This document shows, one piece after another, positions 10,501 through 25,500 of a DNA stretch of 64,000 nt (its first letter is position 1; each line of letters begins with the position of its first letter). Origin of the DNA: Siphonodentalium dalli (lineage: Eukaryota; Mollusca; Scaphopoda; Gadilida; Siphonodentaliidae); NCBI GenBank assembly GCA_032622095.1, contig CP136061.1, forward strand, positions 260,682,077 through 260,746,076. Direction: 5' to 3'. Both the position numbers and the translations under genes were made by a program. A model generated the notes under the pieces. That model did not search any database, was not told where the DNA came from, and saw nothing but the letters and a program-made list of their open reading frames with translations.

Positions 10501-13500
10501 GCGAGGATATGTTGTTTTGTTTCATCGAGAATTTATCGGGGAAGCATGTTGATATGTATAGGTTGGGGAAGCATGTTGATCTGTATAGGTCTGTACAGGT
10601 ATGGTATTTATCTGGGAAGCATGTTGATCTGTATAGGTCTGTACAGGTATGGTATTTATCTGGGAAGCATGTTGATCTGTATAGGTCTGTACAGGTATGG
10701 TATTTATCGGGGGAGCATGTTGATCTGTATAGGTCTGTACAGGTAAGGTATTTTGTATTTTGCGCAGTTTTATTAAACTCACATATCTCATTGTAAACGT
10801 AGATGGCTCAATCGAGCTTCCAAATTTTGTCTATATGTAATTTGGAAGGAGCGATAATACAAAATACACGAAATATTGATATGCATGTGTCATATGGTCT
10901 GTCTGAAAAATAATTTCCATTGTAACAGCCATTTTCCAGCTGTTTCATTTTATTTTTTGCACAGAAGTGAAACAAACGCGCTTTAGTTCTACCATATCAG
11001 GAATATATCGAAATTTTCTTTTAAATCGAGAGAAATATCGAAGTATATTTTCATGTACATTTATAACTGATTGATTGAAGGTTTAACTTCGTTTTAGTCG
11101 CAAGGCCATATCACGGCCATGCAAGAACAGAATCAGGTACCAAAAAAAAAATCATAGCTACGCAACTGTGTAGATAAATCAGAAAGTAGATTATATTTAA
11201 AATGTTACTACACTCCTATGCGCGATTTACGTTGCAAGCGCCGTTAATTAAAATGGTAGTGTCACTTGTGAATTATGTCATTTCTCGTTATGTCATTGAC
11301 GATACGTCGCTTACTGATCTTGATTGAAATTTCGGTGGTTAATCTTTCTCCACATCGCGACTTTCATGTATTGATTTTGTGTGTTTTAATCATATTTGGC
11401 GAACCAAATTGATGCAGAAGTGTAATAAGTAGAGTAATCAATTAGTTCCGAGAATTACGTTAAATAATTCACTCGAGGTGAGAGACATTTAGGTAAGAAA
11501 CTCGTAAGCTAACGCGCACTCGTTTCTTACCGACGTCTCTCGCCGACTAACGCGCACTCGTTTCTTACCGACGTCTCTCGCCGACTAACGCGCACTCGTT
11601 TCTTACCGACGTCTCTCGCCGACATTAACTTATATTAGGTGAAATAAGTCCATATGAAACTTTGTTTCGTTGAACGTTTATGTCCATCTAGGGCCTATTT
11701 CACATTTAAATAATGTCAATGTGAGCTTATTTCACATCTATATAATGCCAATATGAGCTTACTTCACATCTAAATAATGTCAATATGAGCTTATTTCACA
11801 TCTAAATAATGTCAATATGAGCTAATTTCACATCTAAATAATGTCAATATGAGCTAATTTCAGTCCCATAAATAAGTTAACTATGATCTTCTTTCCACGA
11901 GAACGGGATGCATAATTATACCTAAATATGTTATGATTCTAACAGCCAAGTTTCTTTAATTCGTTATATGCAGAGCTTAATCGTTATGTGCCCACCCGGA
12001 ATGTGTGGACCATTTTTGAGTTGTAATTGTACTATGTTTTCTTTGAGGATTCACCAAGACAGCAGACTAATCGCATTGATTATCTCAATATCTTCACGAG
12101 AACGTGTCCCGTACCATCAATAATTTATGATTTACACAAACAAGTCATGACGTTTTCAAATGAACACGCAGCCTCCAATTTTTACTGCTATTTATTACAT
12201 ATGGATTTTTATTGGACTTTTTCTCAGCGTTTAGTTTGAGTAAATACCATCAACCTTGTGGCCTCAAGAACGGAAACGTTTGAATTGGAAGCTGCAATGT
12301 TTGCCCCCATGCAATGTACTGAACATCAGAGGCGAAATCCAGGAGGGCAATGCTATTATGGTAGAGCTGGTGCGAATGTGTGTCCAGCATAAATCCCGAT
12401 CTGAATCCAGCATATACCCCGATTTGTGTCGAGCATATATCCCGATGTGCGTCCAGCATATATCCCGATTTGTGTCCAGCATATATCCCGGTGTGTGTCC
12501 AGCATATATCCCGATGTTTGTCCAGCATATATCCCGATGTGTGTCCAGCATATCCCGATTTGTGTCCAGCATATATCCCGATGTGTGTCCAGCATATATC
12601 CCGATTTGTGTCCAGCATATATCCCGGTTGTGTGTCCATCATATATCCCGATGTGTGTCCAGCATATATCCCGATTTGTGTCCATCATATATCCGATGTG
12701 TGTCCAGCATATATCCCGGTGTGTGTACAGCATATATCCCGATTTGTGTCCATGGTATAATTTATAATATCGCAAAAACATCTTATGACAATTTGTTGTG
12801 CGTTTTCTTGAGAAATTAGCCTACAAATGGCACAATGTAACGACGAAGATATAATACAAATGCAGAAGAAATAGATTTCTTTTGTGGGAAATGCTCAGAT
12901 AATTAGGTTAACAAACGTTGTTGAACTTATTATCTGAACCTTTTCTATGGAAACTACTCGTCAGTGAGTATTAGTATAGAAAGTGTTAAGTCTGTGACAG
13001 GGAGAGATACTCTATAATTGTATGACAACGGAGCGGTATTTGCCCTTTAACCCTTTCAGTGCCAGGTCCGATTTTTGTATCAACCCATATACCCTGTGCC
13101 AATGCATTCTCTTATATATGCGAGTCGGCCATAGGTCGCCTCGCATATATAAGAGAATGCATTGGCCTAACAATTTTTCATCATTTGTTATTATTTTTTA
13201 CAATTTTTTACAATTTTATTAATTTTGTCTTATATTATTTAACAGACTTATTTTGTAGGTTTAGTGCCATCAAAATTATTACTATGAATACTTGGTGTTA
13301 GTTTTGAGTTCTAACATGCCCTTAAGGTTTTATCCAGTTTTTAAATTTGCCCAACAAAATTCAACCCAAAAACATCTAAAAAAACAAATTGTTTTAATTT
13401 TTTGTTTTTTTATTTTTTTAGGGCCGATTTTACAGACCGTAAATCAGGGCCGATGAGATCGGCCCCTGGCACTGAAAGGGTTAAACTCTTTAGATACTAA

Positions 13501-16500
13501 ACACTCATTAACGAGTTGTTCACATAGGAAATATTTGTTGAACTTATTATCTGAACATGTCGCACAAATGAATAAAAATCCTTCTATTATTGTATTATCT
13601 GTCTTTCTGTCTATCGTCTTCTCTTATTATATGAACCCCATTCCTCCAAGTAGACCGTCCCCATGTATACGTTCATAACCCAATGGAATAATCCATTCAG
13701 TTTAGAAAGGGTTAAATTTGAATAAACGTTATATTGATTTGAGTTAATTGGTGAAATAACCATGTATGCATGATGTAACGATGTTACACAATGTAATCTG
13801 TTTATTGTTTGTTCAAGCCCATTCAGTTTCAGTACGCACAAAAAAAACACGAATCTCGTACCTATCGACATGATGGAATATTCGTGAATATATGACCTAC
13901 GAGAAATCTATATCCCGAAGTATTACTGGGATATTCCTAACAAAAATAAATTTTACATTTTGTTGTCACTGCTAAATATTAGTATATTGAAAAGATTGAG
14001 CGTTTTCTTAAAATTTGCGTTTAAAAAGTTACCATGACGCTAGTATTATATTATACTATATATAAAATAAATATTATATGACTCATATACCACTCAAGAA
14101 ACATATTCCTGAATGTATTAGCTTTATTTGGCTTTATTAGTAATACCATACAATATGATGGAAGAATTTATTAATGTACATACATGTTATGTATTGTTTG
14201 TCATTATTAATACTATACAATATGATGGAAGAATGTATTGATGTACATACATGTTACGTATTGTTTGTTTTGTATATATGTATATACGTTGTAGCATGTT
14301 GCAACTTCAATATTGACTTTGCAAATAAACAATTCAGTTCAATTCAATTCAGTTGTCAGACACATTGGTGTAAGTATTCACTGAACTGTTTGATGGCAGT
14401 TTGATATATACAGAAAGGAATTACCGTTTTGTGAAAACTAAAGAAAAATGGCCTTCTTCAAAAATAATCATGTTTGTGGGACAAATGACATTGTGCCAAT
14501 ATCTTTTAGAACAGTGTTTAGCTTATGCTGATGCCGACATAATTGATATTAAGTAATGCACATAACGACAGTGTGAATGACAACTGGCATGCGATGGGTA
14601 AAGGACTGCTGACAGCATTGAAATTCAAAACAATTACTCATTCACAGGACTATAATAAAACAGCAAATGCCCTGTTATCAAATCAGTTAGATGAGTACAA
14701 CTTGCCTCAACCGATTCAATTTGACAGAAGATACGAAGAAAGGGTATTACTTTCTCTTTGTTGATCTGGTTTCCCTTTGCATTGCCTCTAAGTCAGCACG
14801 CGTAACGGATATTCAATATCCGATGACGTTTTAGGACTAGATAATTTAAAAACTCACTTGTCAACATTTTTGCCAAATGAAATTCGTTTCTGCCATTGTA
14901 AAATGTGGCAAGTGGCAGCGGGAACCCTGCTATTCAGACGTAGAAGCGCCTCCTAACATTGAAATCGCATGCCTTGGTAAGACAACATGAATGGAATCCC
15001 ATCACGTTTATAGTTTGTTTGACGATTGTGACCGCTGTAATTAAATGTGCACTATCAGCAAGATAAGATTGCATCAATAAACTAAACATAATAAACTTAA
15101 ACATTAGCTGACTCTCTGTTGATTTAAGTAATGGAGTTGGAAAATGTGAATACAATGTTTTAACAAGCACACCGTATTCACGTCGTTTATTTGTTCAACA
15201 AACTCAGTTATGGGATGAATAAAATGTTTTTTAGAAGCTTCGGCCACGTACCTTCTTCTTAATAATTACATCTTTTACAAATAAACGATACAGCAGTTCA
15301 GAAACATATATGTACACGAACGGATGTGTGTAACGTGTGCTGAAGACTTCTTGTGTACTTCGCTTCACTCCCCTCTTTCATTTTGGCTGATGTACGGTAT
15401 ACAATACCAATTAACTTGACAAACGTTCTTCCTTCCTGCACTCTATCCCTCTACCCCATCCCAGAACAATATTTTTTCGGATCTAACATGTTATCCCCGT
15501 CTGATAAATTTACCCTATATGGTATATCTATTCTGATACCAAGGGTAAACTTCTTATTCCGAGGAAAAAACTTGATCAAAGCCTTTCAGGCCTGTTGTCT
15601 AATCCCCGTTTTTGAACACGTGTTGTAAATGATGTCAATTTGTTTGTATGTGTTAAATGTTCTGTTCGAAAATTAAATATTGTTTACACTAAAGACGTGT
15701 TAATGGTATACGGATATACGTTTTTGTTTCCCGGGTATCTCAGATTGTACCTTGCGTTTATACAATCATTATGTACACTTTGCATGTGCGACTGTGAGAT
15801 ATATATATATTTGAATAAATCGTGTTACCATTTACATACTGGTGTATGCCAAGCGCAAATATATTTTTGCATCCAGTCGTTGTAATATATATATAACTAA
15901 TAGTTATTGTACCATAACCTGATATCAGCTCTGATGATGTTGTGAACTTGGGAGTCGTACTGTTTTATCTCAGTTTTAAATTCGCACACCGAGTGGTGCG
16001 CGAAAAATAGTACTGCCCGAATTAAAATGCAAGAAAGGTAATTGTTTCGGTCCAATATTTTTTGTTAATTAGACAGCTCTTGTACGTGAATACAACATTA
16101 ATGTTGAGGTTATCTTACAACAAAAATGTTTTGTGAAATTTAAAATTTTGTTAAAATTTTCACAATCAAAAATATCTTCCACACTTTTACGAGAAATCAC
16201 TGTCTGCGTTGTGCGTTGTTGGTAACACTAACAGCTAAGACATATCTCGAAACACTAACAGCTAAGACATATCTCGAAACACTAACAGCTAAGACATATT
16301 ATTATTTGGCAAAAAACAAACATCTCAGGGATGTATCACAATTACCGTTGGCTTATACATATATATGACAGGTTAATACATCTATCAAGATGTAGTTAAA
16401 TCTGATTACACTTGCACTGAACCGTGGAGGGTTTATGCGTGGTTTTGCGTGTATTTACACAGCTAATCCTCTTTGTTTTCGTGTGTCCTTTCGGTGAAAC

Positions 16501-19500
16501 AACCCTTATACCATTTTATTGTTCACTGATTGGTGATGGGCGCCAGAATTCGTCAACGTGGGTAGCAAACCTTGTGTACCATAGCTACATAACGTTTTAT
16601 GTGAGAGCGACCCCTTTGGTGTAATTACATTCTCTTGATTCGAAGTGGTGCTGTAAGGTATGCGGCTTATACGGACCCTGGCTCTTACGGACCCTGGCTC
16701 TTACGGACCCTGGCTTTTACGGACCACCGGCTGATACGGACCCTGGCTTATACGGACCCCGGCTCATACGGACCTCAATTAAAATATGCAATTTTCAAAC
16801 TTATATTTATGAATTTAATATATAATTATGATTGTCTTTTTACACATATATCTGTATTAATTGAGAATTTTTGTGATTTTTTTTGTGATTTTCAAACTTA
16901 TATTTATGAATTTAACCGATTTTTTTCAAATTTATATTTATGAATTTAATATAAAATTATGATTGTATTTTCACACATATATCTGTATTAATTGAGAATT
17001 TCGGTGATGTTCTGGCTTGAAAAAGCATTTATTGAATCGCGTTAATTAATCTCTTCATCGTTGTATAAACACGCGCGTGTGATCCCTTTATGTCGTTGTA
17101 TAAACAGACACGCTGTGATAAATGGTCAGTGAATGGTGATGAGGATGAATCCACTGAGTTTGATTTGTTACGAAAACATGTTAGTAAAAAAACAACTTGT
17201 TTCAACTGATTTATTGTCCCTTGTATACACACTCGTGTGTGATCCCTTATATTGTTTTATAAACAAACACGCGATGATGAATGGTCAGTGAATGGTGATT
17301 AGTATGAATCCACTGAGTTTGATTTGTTATGAAAACATGTTAGTAAAAACACAACTGGTATATATTCAACTGATTTATTGTTGACTGGCATAATTCCACA
17401 ATGACTGCATTGAACCTGAATGTTCTACTTGAGAGCACAACAGCTACTACTCGTCGATGAGGATAACTGCCAGAAAATTACTGCAAGAAGCCGCCAAGCT
17501 GTACGCCCCAATTTAGATAATGTTCGTCTGATGTAACGTTGGTCCATTTTGTTATCATCAGATATTTTGTTATCTCAGTATGTATGTTGTCAGTATTTTG
17601 ATTTTATTTAAATAAACATAAAAAATAAAATTGTATATTTTAATTGAGGTCCGTATGAGCCAGGGTCCGTATAAGCCGAGGGTCCGTATACGCCAGGGTC
17701 CGTATGAGCCGGTGGTCCGTAAAAGCCAGGGTCCGTATGAACCAGGGTCCGTAAGAGCCAGGGTCCGTATCAGCCGGCATTCTTGCTGTAACAGATTGAC
17801 GTGTTATGTGCCAGAAAACACACACAACATACCGGTTATCCCTAATCGATATAGATCAAAGGAAGTACCACGCCCGCACCATATGACGTAACCATGCGTG
17901 GGTGTTTGAGTATGTATACACGCGTGGGTGTGTGTCTTTAACAATGTATACGTCACATGCGTGGGTGGTCCCTGAGTATAGTTGTATACTTCGCTAGTGT
18001 GGGATGGCTCCTTGAGAATGGCTGTATACTTCATGCTCTTGGGTCATTGATAACTATGGCGAGGACAATGTGCAATCGTATACTTCCATGATCAAAGTAA
18101 GCTGTGTATACTGTTCGTCAGGTGCGAAGTATATTTGAGAACGAAGATGTAATGAGTCATTACAATCTGACGCAATCCCCTACTTCCGGCGCAACGCCTG
18201 AGTCATTGGAATCTGATGCAACCCTCTACTTCCGGCGCAACGCCTGATTCATTGGAATCTGACGCAATACTTCCGGCTGAACCCTACCGGCTGACTCGAC
18301 GCTCATTGGCCACGCAGTTCTGGAACCTTCTCCGATATCTCGAATTTTCTGGACCCTATAAAAAATCCCTTCATTATTTCAAAGGCACCGTATATGGTCC
18401 CTTGAAGTTGCATACCTGTGTCGTATGTGGTCCCTTTAATTTGATACCTGTAATCGAATTCTCAGGAATCAATCAAACTGCACGAGGGGTAAACATGTCA
18501 ATGGGAGAGAGCGAGATAGAGAGAAAGAGAGAGCGTGAGACTGAGAGATAGGTAGGTCGACTGCATATAGCAATATATACGACTCTATACATGGCCTGGC
18601 AGCAATGGGCTCCTCGTGGCTGCTGGCCTATACACATGACGTATTAAAGTTATCCACACACACCAATATTGCATCAGATCCCAATGACTCAGGCGTTGCG
18701 CCGGAAGTAGTGAGTGTGTCTGATTAACATATGCGAGTAACGAGGTCATGTTCAGTTGTAATTCCGTAGTTCCGTATAAAGAATGCGGCAACGAAGAACG
18801 CTCTTTATGTTTACCATCATAATATAAACAAACACCAGGAATTGTATGGCCTCTTTCTATTTCGTAAGAGTTCCATATACATTTCGTTTCTGTTTTGGGT
18901 TAAATTTGTAATTAAAATTAAGCCTTTAAACCTAATTCAACGTATCCATAAATAAAAGACGCTCTTTATTTTCATAATTGTCTGATGCCCCTCATTTTAA
19001 CAAAGATTTTTGCAATCTACATGCTTTCATTCATATAAAATTGACGAACTATATGTTAAACCACGACAGCATTGTAACAAATTGGCCTTCAAGTAATACG
19101 TCACATATGCTTGTACATTCGATGTACATGTGACATCCGAATCCAAACTTCACATTCTCCAGCCACTGCTCTGCTCTTTGAATCCACATTAATGACTAAT
19201 TAAAATATCTTTCCTGTTTGTTTCTGTGCTATACTCTTTCACAGTACAGTCTTATGTGCCCCCACGCTATGACATCATTAAAATGGGACACTGCACTAAC
19301 GGTGGGGGACTATTAAAGGGGAAATCTCGGTATGTGGAAGTTAAAGGGATGTGATGCAATATTGGTGTGTAAATATTAAAGGAACACAATGCACGTGTCA
19401 TAAGTAACAAAAAGTCGCCAATAAGTATAAAACGCGGCCAATAAGTCAAATTAACGTAAATGACGTCATGCGTAATTAGCTCGATCGGCAAATAATATTG

Positions 19501-22500
19501 GGTCGACGTAAAATAGATTGCAGTTGATTTCGGATGAATTATGGACAGTCACTGTTTTTTGGGAGTACATATATATGTACGTGGATGAACTAAATGTATC
19601 CGTGTCAATATAATTCCCAGTGGAAACTGACAGTACTGTGACATCCCTGCAAGTTCTCCACAAAGTTCACAAGAACAAAAATTGCTGGAATAATTTTTAA
19701 TTTAATAAAACACACAATAGTTTATCTCTGTTAATATATTCATCCTGTGAAACAATTATTGCCATTGTTGCTAATTAATCAAATACTTATTAATTGGTTG
19801 TTTCCACATTGACAGAGAACAACTACCAACTCTCTCATTCAGACGAGACAGAGGATGACTCATATAAACTACCAACTCTCTCATTCAGACGAGATCGAGG
19901 GTGACTCATATAAACTACCAACTCTCTCATTACAACTACCAACTCTCATTACAACTACCAACTCTCTCATTACAACTACCAACTCTCTCATTTAGACGAG
20001 ACAGAGGATGACTCATATAAACTATGATACTCGCTCTCTCACAATGTCTCTCAGTCTGAACCCCACCCAAACAGTGATTTCACCATATAATGCCGATATA
20101 ATACATTAGCTGTATGGGGGAAAAAAGAAGTCCTCCATAAAGATTTATAAGGCAGAACAATTAGAGAAAGCTTATAGAGCACCAGAAGATATATATTTTA
20201 ATTAATATTATTAACAGATGTGGAATTCAAGAGAATAGTGTACCAGTCTGAACCGATTAGTGTGCATCTGTTTGTGAAAATGTATAATGCTTGGTGTCCC
20301 TACATACTTCATAAATGCTTCAAGTTGGTTAAATTGGAAAATCTATGAAGTGATGGTCTCATACGCTCATTCCCACTCTATTCACAAACCCCCTTGCACA
20401 GAAGCCATTAGGAGCATGCATTTCAATAACAGACATCTTGATCTGTATCGTGGCAATTAATGACTTAAACGTGTATTTAATTACGAAGCTTCGAGAACCT
20501 GTCTGGCTGTTGTGTTGTATACAAAAACATATCGCTGTGATTTACTTTATTGGATATTGACATGTTTTACCCCTCGTGCAGTTTTATTGATTCCTGACAA
20601 TTCGATTACAGGTATCAAATTAAAGGGACCACATACGACACAGGTATGCAACTTAAAGGGACCATATACGATGCCTTTGAAATTATGAAGGGATTTTTTA
20701 TAGGGTCCAGAAAATTCGAGATATCAGAGAAGGTTCCAGAACTGCGGGACAATGAGCGTCCAGTCAGCCGGTAGGGTTCAGCCGAAGTATTGCGTCAGAT
20801 TCCAATTACTCAGGCGTTGCGCCAGAAGTAGAGGGTTGCATCAGATTCCAATGACTCAGGCGTTGCGCCGGAAGTAGAGGGTTGCATCAGATTCCAATGA
20901 CTCATTACACATTCGTTCTCAAATATACTTCGCACCTGACGAACAGTATACACAGCTTTGATCATGGAAGTATACGATTGCACATTGTCCTCGCCATAGT
21001 ACCGTTATCAAGGACCCAAGAGCATGAAGTATACAGCCATTCTCAAGGAGACATCCCACACTAGCGAAGTATACAACCATACTCAAGGACCAGCCACGCA
21101 TGTGACGTATACATTGTCAAAGACACACACCCACGCGTGTTTTTATACATACGCATCGTTACGGCATATGGTGCGGGCGTGGTACTTCCTTTGATCTCCT
21201 TTGATCTCGGCGCTGAAGTATAATAACAATAGAATAACAATTATATTGTCTGCCCCATACCCCCAAGTATGCAGCAGCAGATGACCTACGCAACAGAGAG
21301 CCATCAACATTTCAAACAACATAACGGAGTGCAATTGAACGCCATTAAAGTCACACAAGGCACTCGCGTCGGTAAATGTGCAAAAATATAACATCACCAC
21401 TAAGGCGAACATGGAGAAATAGATAAACTTTGTTCTTATATTCATTATTGATAGTTCTCCAATAACGAAATTTTGAGCTTTGAACCCGTTGTTATTATTA
21501 ACAAAATTGTTAATATGATTTATCAACAAACATTGGTAATCATGTCGTTATATTAGTTCGAATATGTTAGTCTGAATGTAATGTTCTGTTATTTTTCAAT
21601 GTTTTGACCTTTTCCAATGTTTACATTCAAGTTTTGGTTAAACTTTGGTATCTTAATGGACTTCGGTAATTCCACTGTAACAGTAATGTTTATATAATAA
21701 TTGTTTTAACATTATATGAAAATAAGGGCAAAGTCCATGTTCTCCTTAATGACGATGATTGTACAAACATTTACATTTACCCACAACCTTATGCCACTTC
21801 ACATTGACGAAAAGTGTAAACTTTGTGTTATATACAATGTATGAACTCATTCCATCATGCATGTTAATGATATACTGTCCCGCCAACCACTTCAGTTTCG
21901 TTCTATTATGTTTTCAGGATGACATACGAGACTCTTCTGTTGAGCCAACGTGCGGAATTGAAGATATTTACTCAGTACGGGAGACAAGTGTGGATCATGG
22001 TTGTATCGCTGCCACTGTCGCGTACCCAGGTATGACTAATATTATTCCATCTCTATACGATCTACACATCGATCGACCACATGTCTTAATCGTATTTTAA
22101 AGGCCCACTTAATTTTCGAACCCCTGCTGGCCTGCATGGAGCCCCACACATATATAGAAGCATGTGTACTGAGTGTCGTCTGCTCATGTTTGTCTGGGGC
22201 TCTGTATGGGTGAAATTATAAAATTGTTAAAGAATACAAGAAAAAATTATTAAAATTGTTATAGAATGTAAGAAAAAATAATAACTAATGATAAAAATTT
22301 GTTAGGCCAATGCATTCTCTTATATATGCGAGGCGACCTATGGTCGACTCGCATATATAAGAGAATGCATTGGCACAGGGTATTTACCAGAGAAGGCGTT
22401 TGTTAAAGGCCCACTTAATTTTCGAACCCCCAGATTACATTATATAAATATATGCCATAGTATATACCATATGAAAGTGGAAGCTCCAAAACATTGTATT

Positions 22501-25500
22501 ATCAACTTATCCGGTGTAATAAACATTGAACATGTTGTTTTTGTTTAGTTATCGATGTGTTTTTTTTTAAGTTTCATCTGGATTGTAGTGCAAAGTGTAT
22601 TTTTTCAATGGAAGGGGAATAACTCTATATCTTATTCCATTGAAAATAATTATATAGTTTGAATTTTGTTGCATTCTGCGATTCGAAACCGGGGAAATGT
22701 TTGTATCATTTCAGCTATTTTCTATTACTCTATGGGCACCTTCTGATACACAGACGTTCCAAATGGTGATTAATTATAGTATTTTAATCATATGTTATGG
22801 CGTAGATTGTTATTAAAACCGTATATATACAAAATAATCTGTGACTCGAAAATGAATTGTGCCTTTAAGATGTGTTCATGGCTCCTGAAACAACAATTAC
22901 TTCCAGTTCTGAATTTAGTGTACATACAATAACACGTTTGGAAGGAGTAATGCCACCCTAATTATACGAGTGTGTTGTATGTTTAATTTACTATCCATTT
23001 AAATGTACAAAGATATTCATTTTTTAAATTTACTATCCATTTAAATGTACATATAGTTCAATTTACTATCCATTTAAATGTACATATATTTTAATTAACT
23101 ATCCATTTAAATGTACATAAGTTTGGATGTGTATAATTTTCTATCCATTTAAATGTACATAGTTTCGATGTTTTTAATTTACTATCAATGTAAATGTACA
23201 TAGAGTTTCGACTTTTTTTAGACCAATAATTAATTTGTTAATTTTTTTAAATAACAAAAATGCAAAATGGCCTTCTTTAGTATATACATATAGAGAGTCA
23301 CAGTCGCATTGAACACATTTGGTTTGTCTCAGCAGAACAAAGCGAAAACAGTGCTAAATTAGATTGTTATGTTGTTGTTGTTGTTGTTGTTATTGTTGTT
23401 GTAACTGGAGGTCTGAAACACTGAATACATCAGGGACAAGGGACGTATAATTTATTTAGAGTCGTTGTCGCGAAAAATTGTCACTTTCCACACCTTCCTA
23501 AGTATACATCATTGTAATCCATCATATCCTCTAATAGGTTCATATTGGTCTTATATTTGATTCTGAAATAAGACAATAATGGACTACTGTCGCTATTCCG
23601 GTTTATGGCGGCTAAAGTGAAAACGCCAACATCCGGTAAGTCGATTTATATTCATTTAGAAGGTAATTCAGATTCAAATAATTTCGAGATGGGATAATCT
23701 GTGTTTATTTATATAAGTTCAGCATGAGCTTATTGTGAGGAGAACAGGCTGTGCAATCACCTATTAGCATGTTCTCCCGAAAATCAGAACGCTCTGAGCT
23801 TATTGTGAGGAGAACAGGCTGTGCAATCACCTATTAGCATGTTCTCCCGAAAATCAGAACGCTCTGAGCTTATTGTGAGGAGAACAGGCTGTGCAATCAC
23901 ATATTAGCCTGTTCTCCCGAAAATCAGAACGTTGTGAGCTTATAATATGATTTGTTTTAGGCTCATAATCGGCGTAGAATCGCCTCATTTTGAGTCGATA
24001 ACGAAATGAAAAGTGTTTTAGTGCCATTATCGACTCATAATAACTGTGTATAAGTTAATTATGGGCGGATAATAACACCAACAAACCAACTCACGTCTAA
24101 CCAGATGTACGCTCTTTAAAATGTTTTTCACTCTGGCACGCGCCATGAAACAGATAAAATGGATATACGGATACTTTCGCACACTCCTCGCAAGTTTTCA
24201 TGGTATATTGTGCAGGCATTTTGTAGAAAAGCTTATGGTGCCAGAATATGAACATAAACATGCATATAACATCCACATGTGTCACAGCAACAACGTGAGA
24301 AGCAATATGTCTGTAGTTCTACTACTAGCGATGCTACTGAAATTGTCTGTAAATAGCATGAACTTATCTCGTAAGAGTCAATAATACAGGTATTTGAATG
24401 CAAATAGCAATAGTACCGTTGCCTGGGAACCACATTAATTTAACTTCTCATGTCGTCACTTTTGTGAAGATGCATTTTAAATGCATGTTTTCGTTCATAT
24501 TCTGGCACCATATCGTTTTATAGGACGAAATGCCAACAAAACATACCGTACAATGTTGCGAGTGTGTGAACCCAAGACACACGTTACTAACCATATAAAT
24601 AGGCACATCACTACTATTATAAGCATGAAAAATTCGACCACTAAACGCCAGGACTGCGCAACTTAAGTCCCTTTTCCCATCTTAGCGCTAGCATGATACC
24701 GCTCTAGTTGATAGTTAATGAAACACTCCGAAGATCAGGAACGAGATGCTATTATAGTTTGGGGCCACATCATGAATGACGTTTTAGTTTTTCGACTTGC
24801 TGCGCCACGAAGCTCCGGGGCCCAGTTGTTAGATTGCTTGACTTATTAGAGACCTTTCGCAAAATCACGATTACGATACGGACAATATCCTGCCAGTATA
24901 CGGCAAAACATCGGTATTTACGGACGGGGTTCTTATGATGGACGAAATATACCCAACCCCGTGTAATTATGTGCAGATGTGTCAAGGATATGCCACTGGT
25001 CCAGCTTGGGGGGCGCTCTAACATTATCCGTGTGGTGTATAACACACGTATAAGAACACGGAATCTGAAAGCGACGCACATTACTTTTCCCATCAAATGT
25101 ATGTGTAACTGAATATAGTGGGGCATATACCATATCACCAATTAACCATCGTGTGTATGTTGTGACGGTTTCCACCATACTAGTACAATATATCCTATCC
25201 GTAATCGTAATAGTGATTTTGCGAAAGGTCACTATTGTCTCTGGCATATGAGTTTGTTCGAGTTAAGCGGAATGTGAGTGAAGAACCGAACAACAACTAT
25301 AAGCGAATGTTATTTGCATTCAAATATCTGTATGATTGATTCTTGCGAGATAATTTAATGCTTTATTCTCCGCCAATATAAACAACTATTACATGAACTG
25401 ATCCTTCTTTCGTTGTATAAACCCATTTTATAATACCGGTAACCAACGACCGTTCTATAACATGAAATAGCGCCAGATGTACTGAAATGTAATTTTGCGT

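Larger units (their letters stand above)
12893..13720. repeat. Dispersed TTATCTGAAC repeat, copy 2, split by a TTAA-flanked MITE
   Basis: The blocks at 12893-12950 and 13534-13715 match the repeat at 6402-6590, with TTATTATCTGAAC, TAGACCGTCCC and TGGAATAATCCATT. The 13051-13480 element sits between them. Confidence 0.5.

Noticed and set aside
10455-10796. A second PAN-related exon reading HVDLYRSVQV repeats
   Set aside because: No acceptor precedes it and it lacks any cysteine framework; it is the 48-bp donor repeat in an open frame.
12250-12819. Several ORFs of 102-187 codons on both strands
   Set aside because: All are translations of the 22-bp minisatellite in different frames.
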